64,000 nucleotides of DNA, from NCBI GenBank assembly GCA_035440755.1, contig DAORND010000004.1, positions 1 through 64,000 on the forward strand, written 5' to 3'. This DNA comes from Aquimonas sp002352135 (GTDB taxonomy: Bacteria > Pseudomonadota > Gammaproteobacteria > Xanthomonadales > Xanthomonadaceae). Position numbers and translations under genes: made by a program. Shown piece after piece: positions 25,467 through 34,281 of the stretch (position 1 is its first letter; each line of letters begins with the position of its first letter). The notes beneath the pieces are model-generated. The model searched no databases. It saw nothing but the letters and a program-made list of their open reading frames with translations, and was not told the DNA's origin.

Positions 25467-27177
25467 CACCCAAGCTTCCCTGCAGGCATTCACGCAGTTG
25501 GCCGATAGGTGGCTGAGTGGAGCGTCAGATGTCGACGCGACACAGTTTCGGACTGTTGGCGACGCTGCCGTACGTTCATTGCTCGAATTGCGCAATGGCT
25601 CGATCATCGCCTTGGGCGAAGAGCTGGCCTTGCGACAAGGCGGTTACGAGCACAACAGAGTGATTGCGTTGGTCGCACTCGTGGCTTCGTCGCTGACCGC
25701 GCTGTACTTCTTCTTCGGCTTTGCACGCTCGCTGTCGGCGACCCTCAGAGGCTTGAGTCGTGCGGCGCAGGCGCTTGCCGCGGGAGAGTTTCCCCCACGC
25801 ATTGATCTGCAGCCGCAAGATGAGCTGCAAGACATTGCCGACGAGCTTGATCGAGTTACCGGCGTGCTACGGCAGTTTGAAGAAGAGCAGCACGAGATGT
25901 TCGTGCAGCACCAGACTGGCGGCGTGAGTCATCGGATAAATGAGGCCCGCTTCAGCGGTGCCTATGCCGGCATTGCCAAGGGCGTGAACGATTTGATCGC
26001 CTCGCACATTGCGGTGAAGCACCGCATCGTCGAGGTCGCTTCCGACTATGCGCGCGGCAACTTCACTGATGCCATGGACAGGCTGCCCGGCGAAGAAGCG
26101 TCGATTTCGTCCGCCATGGATGCCGTTCGCGACAGCCTTTCTCGATTGCGTAACGAGATCGTGCGCTTGGGGGATGCCGCGGCCGCAGGCGAGTTGCATG
26201 AACGCGGTGACGAGTCGGCTTTCGAATTCAGCTTCCGTGACATGGTCAGCGGACTGAATCGCCTGATGTCGGTGACCCAAGAGGGTGTGCAGAGCGTGTC
26301 CAGCGTCATGCAGGCCGTGGCCGCGGGCGATCTTCGCCAGCGCATGCAAGGCGAGTTCAAGGGCGCGTTCTCGAAACTGCAGGTGGCTGCCAATCAAAGC
26401 GTTGAACAGTTGTCGCAGATGGTGCGCCAGATCAACGAGACAGCGCAGAGCATCTACACGGCATCCAGCGAAATCGTCAGTGGCAATGATGATCTCTCTC
26501 AACGCACCGAAGAGCAGGCGGCATCACTGGAACAGACGGCCAGCAGCATGGAGGAACTGACTGCTACCGTTCGTCTCAATGCCGACAATGCGCGATTGGC
26601 CGACCAGCACTCGCAGGGCGCAGCCGAGTTGGCTGAGCGAGGCGCGGATGTCGTTTCTGGCGTCGTGCAAACCATGCATGAAATTGAAGCCTCGTCGCGC
26701 CGCATCGTCGACATCATTGGCGTGATTGATGGCATCGCCTTCCAGACCAATATCCTTGCCTTGAATGCGGCGGTCGAGGCCGCGCGGGCGGGCGATCAGG
26801 GCCGTGGTTTCGCGGTCGTCGCCTCTGAAGTGCGCTCGCTGGCCCAGCGTTCGGCCCAGGCCGCCAAGGAGATCAAAGGGCTGATCGATGATTCGGTCAA
26901 CAAGGTGCAAAGCGGCAGTGCCTTGGTCGATACGGCGGGCGGTACCATCAGTGACGTGCGAACGGCGGTGCGTCAGGCGGCCACTTTGATCGGTGAAATT
27001 TCTTCGGCCTCGGGCGAGCAACGCGCGGGCATCGAGCAGGTCAATGCCACGGTGACCCAGATGGATCAGGTCACGCAGCAGAATGCGGCGTTGGTTGAGG
27101 AGGCGACGGCAGCAGCGCGTTCCTTGGAAGAGCAAGCCGATCAGCTCGCGCGCATGGTGGCCGCATTCAAGTTGTAG
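25417..27177 (+). CDS. Methyl-accepting chemotaxis protein 4, C-terminal part after a frameshift
   Basis: This frame carries the rest of the receptor: the end of the periplasmic helices (continuous upstream through IERVMQARPAVAAALQAKF), TM2 (RVIALVALVASSLTALYFFF), HAMP repeats and a complete MCP signalling hairpin with IDGIAFQTN and the adaptation helices, ending VAAFKL. No tail or tether. The internal ATG 25417 is only where the open frame happens to offer a start; the natural protein begins at about 24738 in another frame. Either a sequencing or assembly error or a genuine inactivating mutation is possible. The intact downstream codon usage argues for a recent or artefactual event. Confidence 0.78.
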   Translation: MQARPAVAAALQAKFTDTQASLQAFTQLADRWLSGASDVDATQFRTVGDAAVRSLLELRNGSIIALGEELALRQGGYEHNRVIALVALVASSLTALYFFFGFARSLSATLRGLSRAAQALAAGEFPPRIDLQPQDELQDIADELDRVTGVLRQFEEEQHEMFVQHQTGGVSHRINEARFSGAYAGIAKGVNDLIASHIAVKHRIVEVASDYARGNFTDAMDRLPGEEASISSAMDAVRDSLSRLRNEIVRLGDAAAAGELHERGDESAFEFSFRDMVSGLNRLMSVTQEGVQSVSSVMQAVAAGDLRQRMQGEFKGAFSKLQVAANQSVEQLSQMVRQINETAQSIYTASSEIVSGNDDLSQRTEEQAASLEQTASSMEELTATVRLNADNARLADQHSQGAAELAERGADVVSGVVQTMHEIEASSRRIVDIIGVIDGIAFQTNILALNAAVEAARAGDQGRGFAVVASEVRSLAQRSAQAAKEIKGLIDDSVNKVQSGSALVDTAGGTISDVRTAVRQAATLIGEISSASGEQRAGIEQVNATVTQMDQVTQQNAALVEEATAAARSLEEQADQLARMVAAFKL

Positions 27178-27244
27178 CCCATCGCCAAGCGATCCGTCAT
27201 CTCCGCGAGCGCGTGACACCACGTGCTCGCCTCGCCATTGGCAT

Positions 27245-27612
27245 CGTCATACCCGCGAAACGGGGTATCCACGTACGTGCCCTACCCACCAAAAGCCATG
27301 GACTCCCGCCATCGCGGGAGTGACGAGCAACAGAGCGTCATCTGCCAGCGAGGGAGCAACGCAGGCCCGCCTTATCATTTGGACTCGTCATACCCGCGAA
27401 AGCGGGTATCCACGTACTTGCCTCGTCAACCAAGAGCCATGGACTCCCGCCATCGCGGGAGTGACGAGCAACTGGGCGTCTTCTACCCGCACGGGAATGA
27501 CGCAGGTCCGCCTTGCCATTGGGACTCGTCATACCTGCGAATGCGGGTATCCACGTACTTGCCTTGTCCACCAAGAGCCATGGACTCCCGCCTGCGCGGG
27601 AGTGACGAGCAA
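27245..27612. repeat. Tandem array of three 141-bp units, each with two hairpin palindromes
   Basis: Three units start at 27245, 27386 and 27527, exactly 141 bases apart, with decayed flanks on both sides (about 27197-27655). Each unit has a first hairpin (TACCCGC, GAAA-like loop, GCGGGTA), a conserved link containing CCACGTACTTGCC and AGCCATGGACT, and a second hairpin (ACTCCCG/CGGGAGT). About 55 less conserved bases follow. Unit 3 keeps both stems through paired or wobble changes; unit 1 has a damaged first stem. The array fills the 522 bases between MCP 4 and the TonB-domain gene, with no gene. This is REP-like intergenic DNA; no transposase is nearby. Confidence 0.85.
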
Positions 27613-27699
27613 GAGTGGCGTCATCCACCTGCGCGGGAACTGGGATGCAACGCGGTCTAATGGGTACTCGGAAATCGGGCTCAACCTGCTACGGTCATC

Positions 27700-28026
27700 T
27701 CAAAGTTTGAAGTCGATCCGCCGCTTGACCCGGGTTTCCCCGTCGCTGCTGGGCTGGAACGTCCAGCCCTTCACGGCGCGCACAGCCTCGCGTTCGAACA
27801 CGCGCGGCGGCTGCGCCTTCAACACGTTGACCGAACCGACTTTGCCATCGGCACCAATCACGAACTCGACCTCGACAAATCCCTCCAGCCCGCGGCGTGC
27901 GGCATCCGCAGGGTAGGACGGCGGGTCCTGTTTGACCGGAATGGGCGCACCGGCGATTGCGACGGAACCCATCCCCAGCATCAATACACCGGACACGGCG
28001 ATGTTCAACAAGACGACTGCTTTCAT
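27700..28026 (-). CDS. TonB C-terminal domain protein (short energy-transducer-like)
   Basis: A 108-residue secreted protein with a signal peptide (LLNIAVSGVLMLGMGSVAIA, cleaved near 25). What remains is a single TonB C-terminal domain: YPADAARRGLEGFVEVEFVIGADGKVGSVNVLKAQP followed by FEREAVRAVKGWTFQP. It lacks the membrane anchor and the proline-rich spacer of a working TonB, so after cleavage it would be a free periplasmic domain. It may act in envelope binding rather than energy transfer (inference). It is divergent from MCP 5, with 172 bases between, and its tail faces the repeat array. Confidence 0.8.
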   Translation of the reverse strand: MKAVVLLNIAVSGVLMLGMGSVAIAGAPIPVKQDPPSYPADAARRGLEGFVEVEFVIGADGKVGSVNVLKAQPPRVFEREAVRAVKGWTFQPSSDGETRVKRRIDFKL

Positions 28027-28198
28027 ACGTGACCCCCTCTCTGTTTCGCGATGAGAGTGGCTTTGCAATGCCCGTACCAGTGCGAACTGGTGCACATCTT
28101 GGGATGGCCGTCGGGCACCAACGGCATGCGAATTGCAGCCTGCATACCGACGCTTTGTCGCAGGGCAAAGCGCATGGACCGAACGAAGAGACCGTCCC

Positions 28199-31100
28199 AT
28201 GAGCCTGATCCAACTGTTGACCCCCATCGCCCGCCCGGCTACCCGTTTGATGGACAGGTTGTCCATGAAAGGCAAGCTCGGTGTCATCGCGCTTTCCTTC
28301 CTGACTGCCAGCCTGATCCTCGCGGGCATGATCGTTTCTTCCAGCAATCGCCAATTGGCGGTGCTGGAGCAGATCGAGCATGGCGAACATCTCATCGAGC
28401 CGGCGATCCAGATGCTGTTTGAGATCTCTGGTGGCACCGAGGCCGCGCGCCAACGCGTGGCGGGCGACACGACGGCGGCCAGCACGGAGCAAGCCCATCG
28501 CGCGGCGCAGCTGGCCGCATTGGGCGAGGCAACGGAACACGTAGGCGACCTGCCGCAGGATCCACGGCTGGTCAAGGCACTGGCTGACCTGGATGCGGCC
28601 GTCAAGGAGTCGGCACAACCGCAGGAAGACGCTAACGTCATCGTCCAGCGTGACATGCTGGCGATGCACGGTGTGGTGACCTTCCTCAACGAGGGATTCG
28701 TCAGCAGCGGCCTGTATCTCGACAATGACGTGGAAACCCTGAGCTTGGGCGGAATCGCCAGCAATCAGGTGCCGTTGTTGTTGGATCGGATCAGCCGGAT
28801 TCGCGTGCTGTCGAACCTGGTCATTGAAGGGGGTGCGGTATGGGTGGAGGACCGCATCGACATCAGTAGCGCGGATCGTGAAATCGCCAGCGCGTTCGAT
28901 ACCTTGCAACGCGATATTGAGCGACTGGAGCCGCAGGGCGGTGCCGTGACCAATGCCATCAACGCCGTCAACGGCAGTATCGGTGCCTTGCGCGAAGCGG
29001 TGCAAAGCAAACTGCTGGATGCGGAAGAGCTGCAGATGGATGCGGCCGAGTTACGCCAATTGGGTGTGGCGGCGGAAAAGTCGGTCCGTGAACTACTGAA
29101 CGTCGTGGAGCCAATGCTTGGTGAGCGTGTTGCAGAGCGCGTATCCGACTTGCGTCGGAATCGCTTGATGGTGATCTTGGGCATCGTCGCGATGCTGCTG
29201 ATTGCGGTGTACCTGTTTCTGGGCTTCATCCAGAGTGTCAGTCAGTCGGTCTCCGCCATCGCCGATACCGCCAAGGACTTGGCGCACGGCGTGTTCCGTG
29301 AGCGCGTGGATGTGGACACGCGCGATGAGATGCGCACCATCGCGGACTCGCTGGAATCGGTCGGTTCGGCCTTGCGGAGCTTTGCTGCGGCGCAGACCGA
29401 GATGGCCGAAAAGCATGACGCGGGCACCATCAGTCACATGATTCCAGCTGACCAGTTTCAGGGCGAATATCAGCGACTGGTTATTGGCGTCAACGGTTTG
29501 GTGCAATCGCATATCGATACGAAGTTCAACGCCATCGGACTGATTGAACGCTATGGTGTGGGCGACCTGAGCAAGGACATTGCCCTGCTTCCCGGCGAAA
29601 AGGCGCGGGTCAGCGAATCGGTTCGTGCGGTCAAGTCGAACCTCACCGCCATCAACAATGAAATCCAGCGCCTAGTGAATGCCGCGAATGCCGGTGACTT
29701 CACGGTGCGCGGTGAAGCCGACCGCTTCCAGTTCGCTTTCCGCGAAATGGTCGACGGCCTGAACCAGTTGATGCGTGTCACCGACAGCGGCTTGCGCGAC
29801 TTTGGTCGCTTGGCCGGTGCGCTGTCCCAGGGCGATCTGACGGATCACGTCACGGGCGACTACAAGGGCCAGTTCGGCACCATGAAGGACGCCCTGAACA
29901 GCACGGTGGAAAGCCTCAGCGGACTGGTCGGGCAGATCAAGGGCTCGACCGATTCCATCAATACCGCCGCGCGCGAAATCGCCGCGGGCAACAGCGATCT
30001 GTCGACACGCACCGAGCAACAGGCGGCGTCGCTGGAAGAAACCGCCGCCTCGATGGAAGAGCTGACCGCGACGGTGCGGCAGAACGCCGAGAACGCCCGC
30101 AGCGCAAACCAGTTGGCCATCGGTGCGGCGGAAGTGGCCGAGAAGGGTGGTCAGGTGGTCGACAAGGTCATCCACACGATGAGCGAAATCGACGGCTCCT
30201 CGAAGAAGATCGCCGACATCATCAGTGTGATCGATGGCATCGCCTTCCAGACCAATATCTTGGCGTTGAACGCAGCGGTCGAAGCCGCGCGTGCCGGTGA
30301 ACAGGGGCGTGGCTTTGCCGTGGTGGCCTCGGAAGTCCGCTCGCTGGCGCAGCGTTCGGCGAATGCCGCCAAGGAGATCAAGACCTTGATTACCGACTCG
30401 GTGGACAAGGTGCGCAGCGGCTCCGAGCTGGTCGATCAGGCTGGTCGCACCATGCACGAGGTGCTGAACTCGGTGAAGCGTGTCACCGACATCATGGGCG
30501 AGATTTCCGCCGCCAGTGCGGAACAGAGCAGTGGCATCGAGCAGGTCAGCGCCACGGTCACGCAGATGGATCAGACCACGCAGGAAAACGCCGCGATGGT
30601 CGAAGAAGCCACGGCGGCAGCGCGCTCGCTGGAGAATCAGGCCGACGGACTGAGCGAAGCCGTGCAGCGCTTCAAGCTGTCGGACGAGGTGGTGCGAAAA
30701 GCGATGGCCGCGCGCATCGCGAACGTCAAAGTCGAATCGAAAGCGGGCGAGGGTCCGGACTTCGAGGCGATGATCAACGTACATCGCGACTGGAAGAACC
30801 GCCTGCTCGACTTCCTGCGCCGCAAGGGTGAGTCGCTGGTTGCCGCCGAAGTCAGCAAGGACAATGTCTGCGCATTGGGTGAATGGCTGCACGGGCCGGG
30901 GCAGCGCTTTGCGCAGTACGAGGAATACGCCGAGTTGGTCAAGGATCACGCCGAGTTCCACAGGCATGCCGGCAAGGTCATCAGCGAGTTCGAGAAAGGC
31001 CACATGCAGGTTGCACAGAGCCTGCTGGATCACGATTTCTCGGATGCCACGGCTCGCACACTCACGGGCATCCGCAAACTGCGCATCCATGTGCAGAACG

Positions 31101-31348
31101 ACAGCGGGCACGTTGCTACGCCAGTGCACAAACCCGCATTGGTGAAGGGGGTTGGGACGCCGACCGCTGCCAAGCTCCGTTCGACGCCTGCGGCCGCCGT
31201 CAAAGCCGACAAGGCTGCTGCGTCGGTCAAACCGGTCACCAAACCGGCAGCAAGCAAACCGGTGGCGGTCAGCAAGCCCAAGGCGGTCGCCGCGCCGACG
31301 CGTGCCGCGGTGAGCAAGGGCGACGAGATGGAGTGGACCGAGTTCTGA
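28199..31348 (+). CDS. Methyl-accepting chemotaxis protein 5 (CZB domain and C-terminal xWxxF tether)
   Basis: The largest receptor, 1049 residues: TM1 (about 23-46), a long helical periplasmic domain, TM2 (about 322-343), HAMP repeats and the signalling hairpin (tip near 679). Next comes a chemoreceptor zinc-binding (CZB) domain at about 855-970. Likely ligands there include His862, Cys891 in NVCALGEWLHGPG, His917 and His921. An Ala/Lys/Pro-rich linker of about 75 residues follows, and the protein ends EWTEF. That pentapeptide fits the xWxxF motif by which E. coli Tar and Tsr dock CheR and CheB. CZB domains sense zinc and, in some bacteria, hypochlorous acid. It is the only receptor of the six with a tether. 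ATG 28199 fits the family start. Confidence 0.93.
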   Translation: MSLIQLLTPIARPATRLMDRLSMKGKLGVIALSFLTASLILAGMIVSSSNRQLAVLEQIEHGEHLIEPAIQMLFEISGGTEAARQRVAGDTTAASTEQAHRAAQLAALGEATEHVGDLPQDPRLVKALADLDAAVKESAQPQEDANVIVQRDMLAMHGVVTFLNEGFVSSGLYLDNDVETLSLGGIASNQVPLLLDRISRIRVLSNLVIEGGAVWVEDRIDISSADREIASAFDTLQRDIERLEPQGGAVTNAINAVNGSIGALREAVQSKLLDAEELQMDAAELRQLGVAAEKSVRELLNVVEPMLGERVAERVSDLRRNRLMVILGIVAMLLIAVYLFLGFIQSVSQSVSAIADTAKDLAHGVFRERVDVDTRDEMRTIADSLESVGSALRSFAAAQTEMAEKHDAGTISHMIPADQFQGEYQRLVIGVNGLVQSHIDTKFNAIGLIERYGVGDLSKDIALLPGEKARVSESVRAVKSNLTAINNEIQRLVNAANAGDFTVRGEADRFQFAFREMVDGLNQLMRVTDSGLRDFGRLAGALSQGDLTDHVTGDYKGQFGTMKDALNSTVESLSGLVGQIKGSTDSINTAAREIAAGNSDLSTRTEQQAASLEETAASMEELTATVRQNAENARSANQLAIGAAEVAEKGGQVVDKVIHTMSEIDGSSKKIADIISVIDGIAFQTNILALNAAVEAARAGEQGRGFAVVASEVRSLAQRSANAAKEIKTLITDSVDKVRSGSELVDQAGRTMHEVLNSVKRVTDIMGEISAASAEQSSGIEQVSATVTQMDQTTQENAAMVEEATAAARSLENQADGLSEAVQRFKLSDEVVRKAMAARIANVKVESKAGEGPDFEAMINVHRDWKNRLLDFLRRKGESLVAAEVSKDNVCALGEWLHGPGQRFAQYEEYAELVKDHAEFHRHAGKVISEFEKGHMQVAQSLLDHDFSDATARTLTGIRKLRIHVQNDSGHVATPVHKPALVKGVGTPTAAKLRSTPAAAVKADKAAASVKPVTKPAASKPVAVSKPKAVAAPTRAAVSKGDEMEWTEF

Positions 31349-31656
31349 GTTGTCCTTCCGCCCTGTCCCCGGTCTGCAAAGCCAGAGGACAGGGTGGATT
31401 TCAACCGGGTGACCACGCGAGGGGCGTTCGGGCAGCAAGGGGAGCATGTCGAGCTTGACGCATCGAAGCGGATTCCGGTTGAGCAGGGACCGTCCATACG
31501 GACTTGTTGCCGAATCCCTCACCGTTCGACAGGCACCTATCGCAGCAACACTGCCAGGCGGGGCAGTCGCAATCAAACAATGAGGTTTCCATCACGATGA
31601 TGTGTTGATGCGCAGAGGCGCTTGGGGGCGAATCGCGCAAACGAACGGGGGTTCGT
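31349..31656 (+). other. MCP 5-MCP 6 intergenic region with stem-loops
   Basis: 308 bases, no credible gene. Just after MCP 5, CCCTGTCC (31361-31368) pairs with GGACAGGG (31387-31394) across an 18-base loop, a possible leaky terminator with no T-run. Immediately before the MCP 6 start, CGAAC (31642-31646) pairs with GTTCG (31651-31655) around a GGGG loop, so the only purine-rich ribosome-binding sequence lies in a hairpin loop one base from ATG 31657. Confidence 0.4.
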
Positions 31657-34266
31657 ATGCAGTTCAAGCACAAACTCTGGGCGCTGGGCGTCGCGGGCAT
31701 CGTTGCGTCCGTACTCAGTGCCGCCGTAGGCATCTACGGTGAAGGCGCGCTCGGCAGGATCGCCGCGCAACAACAAGCGAATACGCGAGCGCTGCAACAG
31801 CAGATGCAGGCGGACATGATGCATGACGCGCTGCGTGGCGATGCACTGCAGATCCTGCAATTGGCGCGCTCGGGGGAGACCTCGGTCGTCAGCGCGATCG
31901 CCGCCGAATTGAAGGCGCACGCGGAGGAGTTCACCTCGGCCATCCAGTCGAATCGACAGCGTGACCTGCCCGAGCGCGTGTCCCAGTTGCTACAACAGCT
32001 TCAGCCCTCTCTAGACGCCTACCTTGCACAGGCGCAGACCTTGGCGGACATGGCGCAGAGCAGCCCTGCCGAGGCAGAAGCCTCGTTGCCGACATTTCAG
32101 CAGGCCTACGCGGCGCTCGAAGATCCCATGGGGCAGATCAGTGATGCGCTGCTGGAAGAGGATGCGCGACTCAGTGCCGAGACCACGGAAACCGGGCGAC
32201 GCGTGTTCTGGATCAGTATCGTGGGTCAGGTGCTGATTTCGATTGGATTGCTGGCAACGACCGCGATGCTGGTAGGGCTCCTGATGCGCCAGCTCGGCGG
32301 TGACCCGGGTCAGGTCGCGCATATTGCTCGGCGTATCGCCGGGGGCGATCTGAACGTGCCGATCGCCTTGCGGCCAGATGACACACGCAGCCAATTGGCT
32401 TCGATCCATCGCATGCAGGAAGGGCTGCGCGAGCATCTGGCTAAGGAGCGTGCGGTAGCCGGACTGAATCAGAGCATCCGCAATGCCCTCGACAACGCGT
32501 CCACCGGCGTCATGATCGCGGACATGGATCGCATCATCATCTTTGCCAACAAGGCAATGCTGGGCACGCTTTCGACGGTGGCGGAAGACATCCGCCGCCA
32601 TGTTGCAGACTTCAATCCCGAGCGCATCGTCGGGATGAATCTGGACCGTTTTCACCACAGTCCAGAACGCCAGATTGCCGTGCTGGATGCGCTGGACAAG
32701 CCGCACTACGCGACCGTGGCGCTGGGGCGCTTCACGTTTGCACTGGTGACGACCGCTGTGCTGGACGCCGACGGCAAGCGGATCGGCACCTCGGTGGAGT
32801 GGCGCGACCGCACGCACGAAGCGGAGATCGAGGCCGAGGTCGAGGAACTGGTCACCCGCGCGACCAGTGGTGATCTCTCGCATCGACTGACCTTGACCGA
32901 CAAGGTCGGGTTCTTCCGGCGTCATTCCGGACATTTGAATGAATTGCTGGATCGCACCGAAGAAGGACTGGACGCCATCGAGCAGGTGATGTCGGCACTG
33001 GCAAAGGGCGATTTGAGTCGACGTGTGGACGGCGACTATCAGGGCACCTTCGGTCGCTTGCAGCAGGCCGCCAACACCAGTTGCGAGCAGATCAGCGCGA
33101 TGCTGAGTCGGGTGATTTCGGCGGCGCGCTCGATCAGTACCTCGGCAACAGAGATTGCCCAGGGCAACGCGGACCTCTCAACACGCACCGAGCAACAGTC
33201 CGCGGCACTGGAAGAAACCGCCAGCAGCATGGAAGAGTTGACCGCGACGGTGCGCCAGAACGCCGAGAACGCACGTTCCGCCAACCAACTCGCCAGCGGT
33301 GCAAGCGAGGTGGCCCTGCGAGGTGGTGAGGCCGTCGAGGGCGTGGTGTCGGTGATGACGGAAATCGATCAGTCATCGCGCCGTATGGGCGACATCATCG
33401 CGGTGATCGATGGCATCGCTTTCCAGACCAATATCCTGGCGCTCAACGCGGCGGTGGAAGCCGCGCGCGCGGGCGACGCGGGGCGCGGATTTGCGGTGGT
33501 GGCGTCGGAAGTCCGCTCCCTGGCGCAACGCTCTGGCCAGGCGGCCAAGGAAATCCGTGAGCTGATCCAGAACAGCATGGCGCGCACCGTCGATGGTGGA
33601 AAGCGAGTACGCCAAGCGGGCGAGACCATGCGCGACATCGTCAGCAGCGTGAAGCGGGTCACCGACATCATGGGCGAGATTTCCGCTGCCAGCGCGGAGC
33701 AGAGCAGTGGTATCGAACAGGTCAACGTGACGGTGACCCAGTTGGACGAAACCACCCAGCAGAATGCCGCGTTGGTGGAAGAGGCCTCGGCGGCGGCGCG
33801 CAGTCTGGAGGAGTTGGCCAAGGCACTGATGCAGGAAGTGTCCGTCTTCACCCTTGCCGACCCCTCAAGTCGCAGTGCGCGTGACAGACGGGTGGGCAGT
33901 CAGGCGGATGAAGAGATCGACTTCGACAAGATGGTCGCCGCGCATCTGGCTTGGCGGGATCGGCTGCAGGCGTATGTAGAAGGGCGCGGCGACAAGTTGG
34001 AGCATGCCGTGGTCTGCCGTGACGATGCCTGTGCGCTGGGCAAGTGGATACACGGCCCCGGCAAGTCATTTGGTCGCGAGCGGGAGTACGCGCAGTTGCT
34101 GGATCAGCATGCACAATTCCATTTGTGCGCGGGCGAGGTGGTGAAGGCCGTTGACGATGGCAAGAAAGAGCTGGCCGAACACCTGATCATCGGAAAGTAC
34201 CGGCATCAGGCCAACCAGACCGTGAGTGCCATCCGGATGATGCGCGAGTGCTATCACCGGACCTGA
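31657..34266 (+). CDS. Methyl-accepting chemotaxis protein 6 (PAS-like module and CZB domain)
   Basis: An 869-residue receptor: TM1 (about 6-28), a helical periplasmic domain, TM2 (about 183-209) and HAMP. A PAS-like region (about 270-395) follows, from LNQSIRNALDNASTGVMIADMDRI to VEWRDRT, then further HAMP-like units, the signalling hairpin (tip near 585) and a terminal CZB domain (about 755-869). The CZB ligands are probably His763, Cys792 in DDACALGKWIHGPG, His818 and His822. The periplasmic and PAS layout resembles MCP 1. There is no xWxxF end; the protein stops at CYHRT. It closes the array and converges on the oppB gene with only 15 bases between. Confidence 0.92.
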   Translation: MQFKHKLWALGVAGIVASVLSAAVGIYGEGALGRIAAQQQANTRALQQQMQADMMHDALRGDALQILQLARSGETSVVSAIAAELKAHAEEFTSAIQSNRQRDLPERVSQLLQQLQPSLDAYLAQAQTLADMAQSSPAEAEASLPTFQQAYAALEDPMGQISDALLEEDARLSAETTETGRRVFWISIVGQVLISIGLLATTAMLVGLLMRQLGGDPGQVAHIARRIAGGDLNVPIALRPDDTRSQLASIHRMQEGLREHLAKERAVAGLNQSIRNALDNASTGVMIADMDRIIIFANKAMLGTLSTVAEDIRRHVADFNPERIVGMNLDRFHHSPERQIAVLDALDKPHYATVALGRFTFALVTTAVLDADGKRIGTSVEWRDRTHEAEIEAEVEELVTRATSGDLSHRLTLTDKVGFFRRHSGHLNELLDRTEEGLDAIEQVMSALAKGDLSRRVDGDYQGTFGRLQQAANTSCEQISAMLSRVISAARSISTSATEIAQGNADLSTRTEQQSAALEETASSMEELTATVRQNAENARSANQLASGASEVALRGGEAVEGVVSVMTEIDQSSRRMGDIIAVIDGIAFQTNILALNAAVEAARAGDAGRGFAVVASEVRSLAQRSGQAAKEIRELIQNSMARTVDGGKRVRQAGETMRDIVSSVKRVTDIMGEISAASAEQSSGIEQVNVTVTQLDETTQQNAALVEEASAAARSLEELAKALMQEVSVFTLADPSSRSARDRRVGSQADEEIDFDKMVAAHLAWRDRLQAYVEGRGDKLEHAVVCRDDACALGKWIHGPGKSFGREREYAQLLDQHAQFHLCAGEVVKAVDDGKKELAEHLIIGKYRHQANQTVSAIRMMRECYHRT

Positions 34267-34281
34267 GCGGGCATCGCGGAT

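Noticed and set aside
27245..27612. The repeated region considered as a CRISPR array
   Set aside because: Unit length is 141 bases with two hairpins per unit, spacers are similar to each other rather than unique, and no cas genes are present.
29672..31576. 634-codon minus-strand frame inside MCP 5
   Set aside because: It mirrors the conserved MCP signalling domain. Similar antisense frames occur opposite the other MCPs, purely as a result of their shared codon usage.
16009..31656. Flagellar sigma28-type promoters before the MCP genes
   Set aside because: The intergenic stretches were read for a TAAA/GCCGATAA-like pair at the right spacing and none was convincing.
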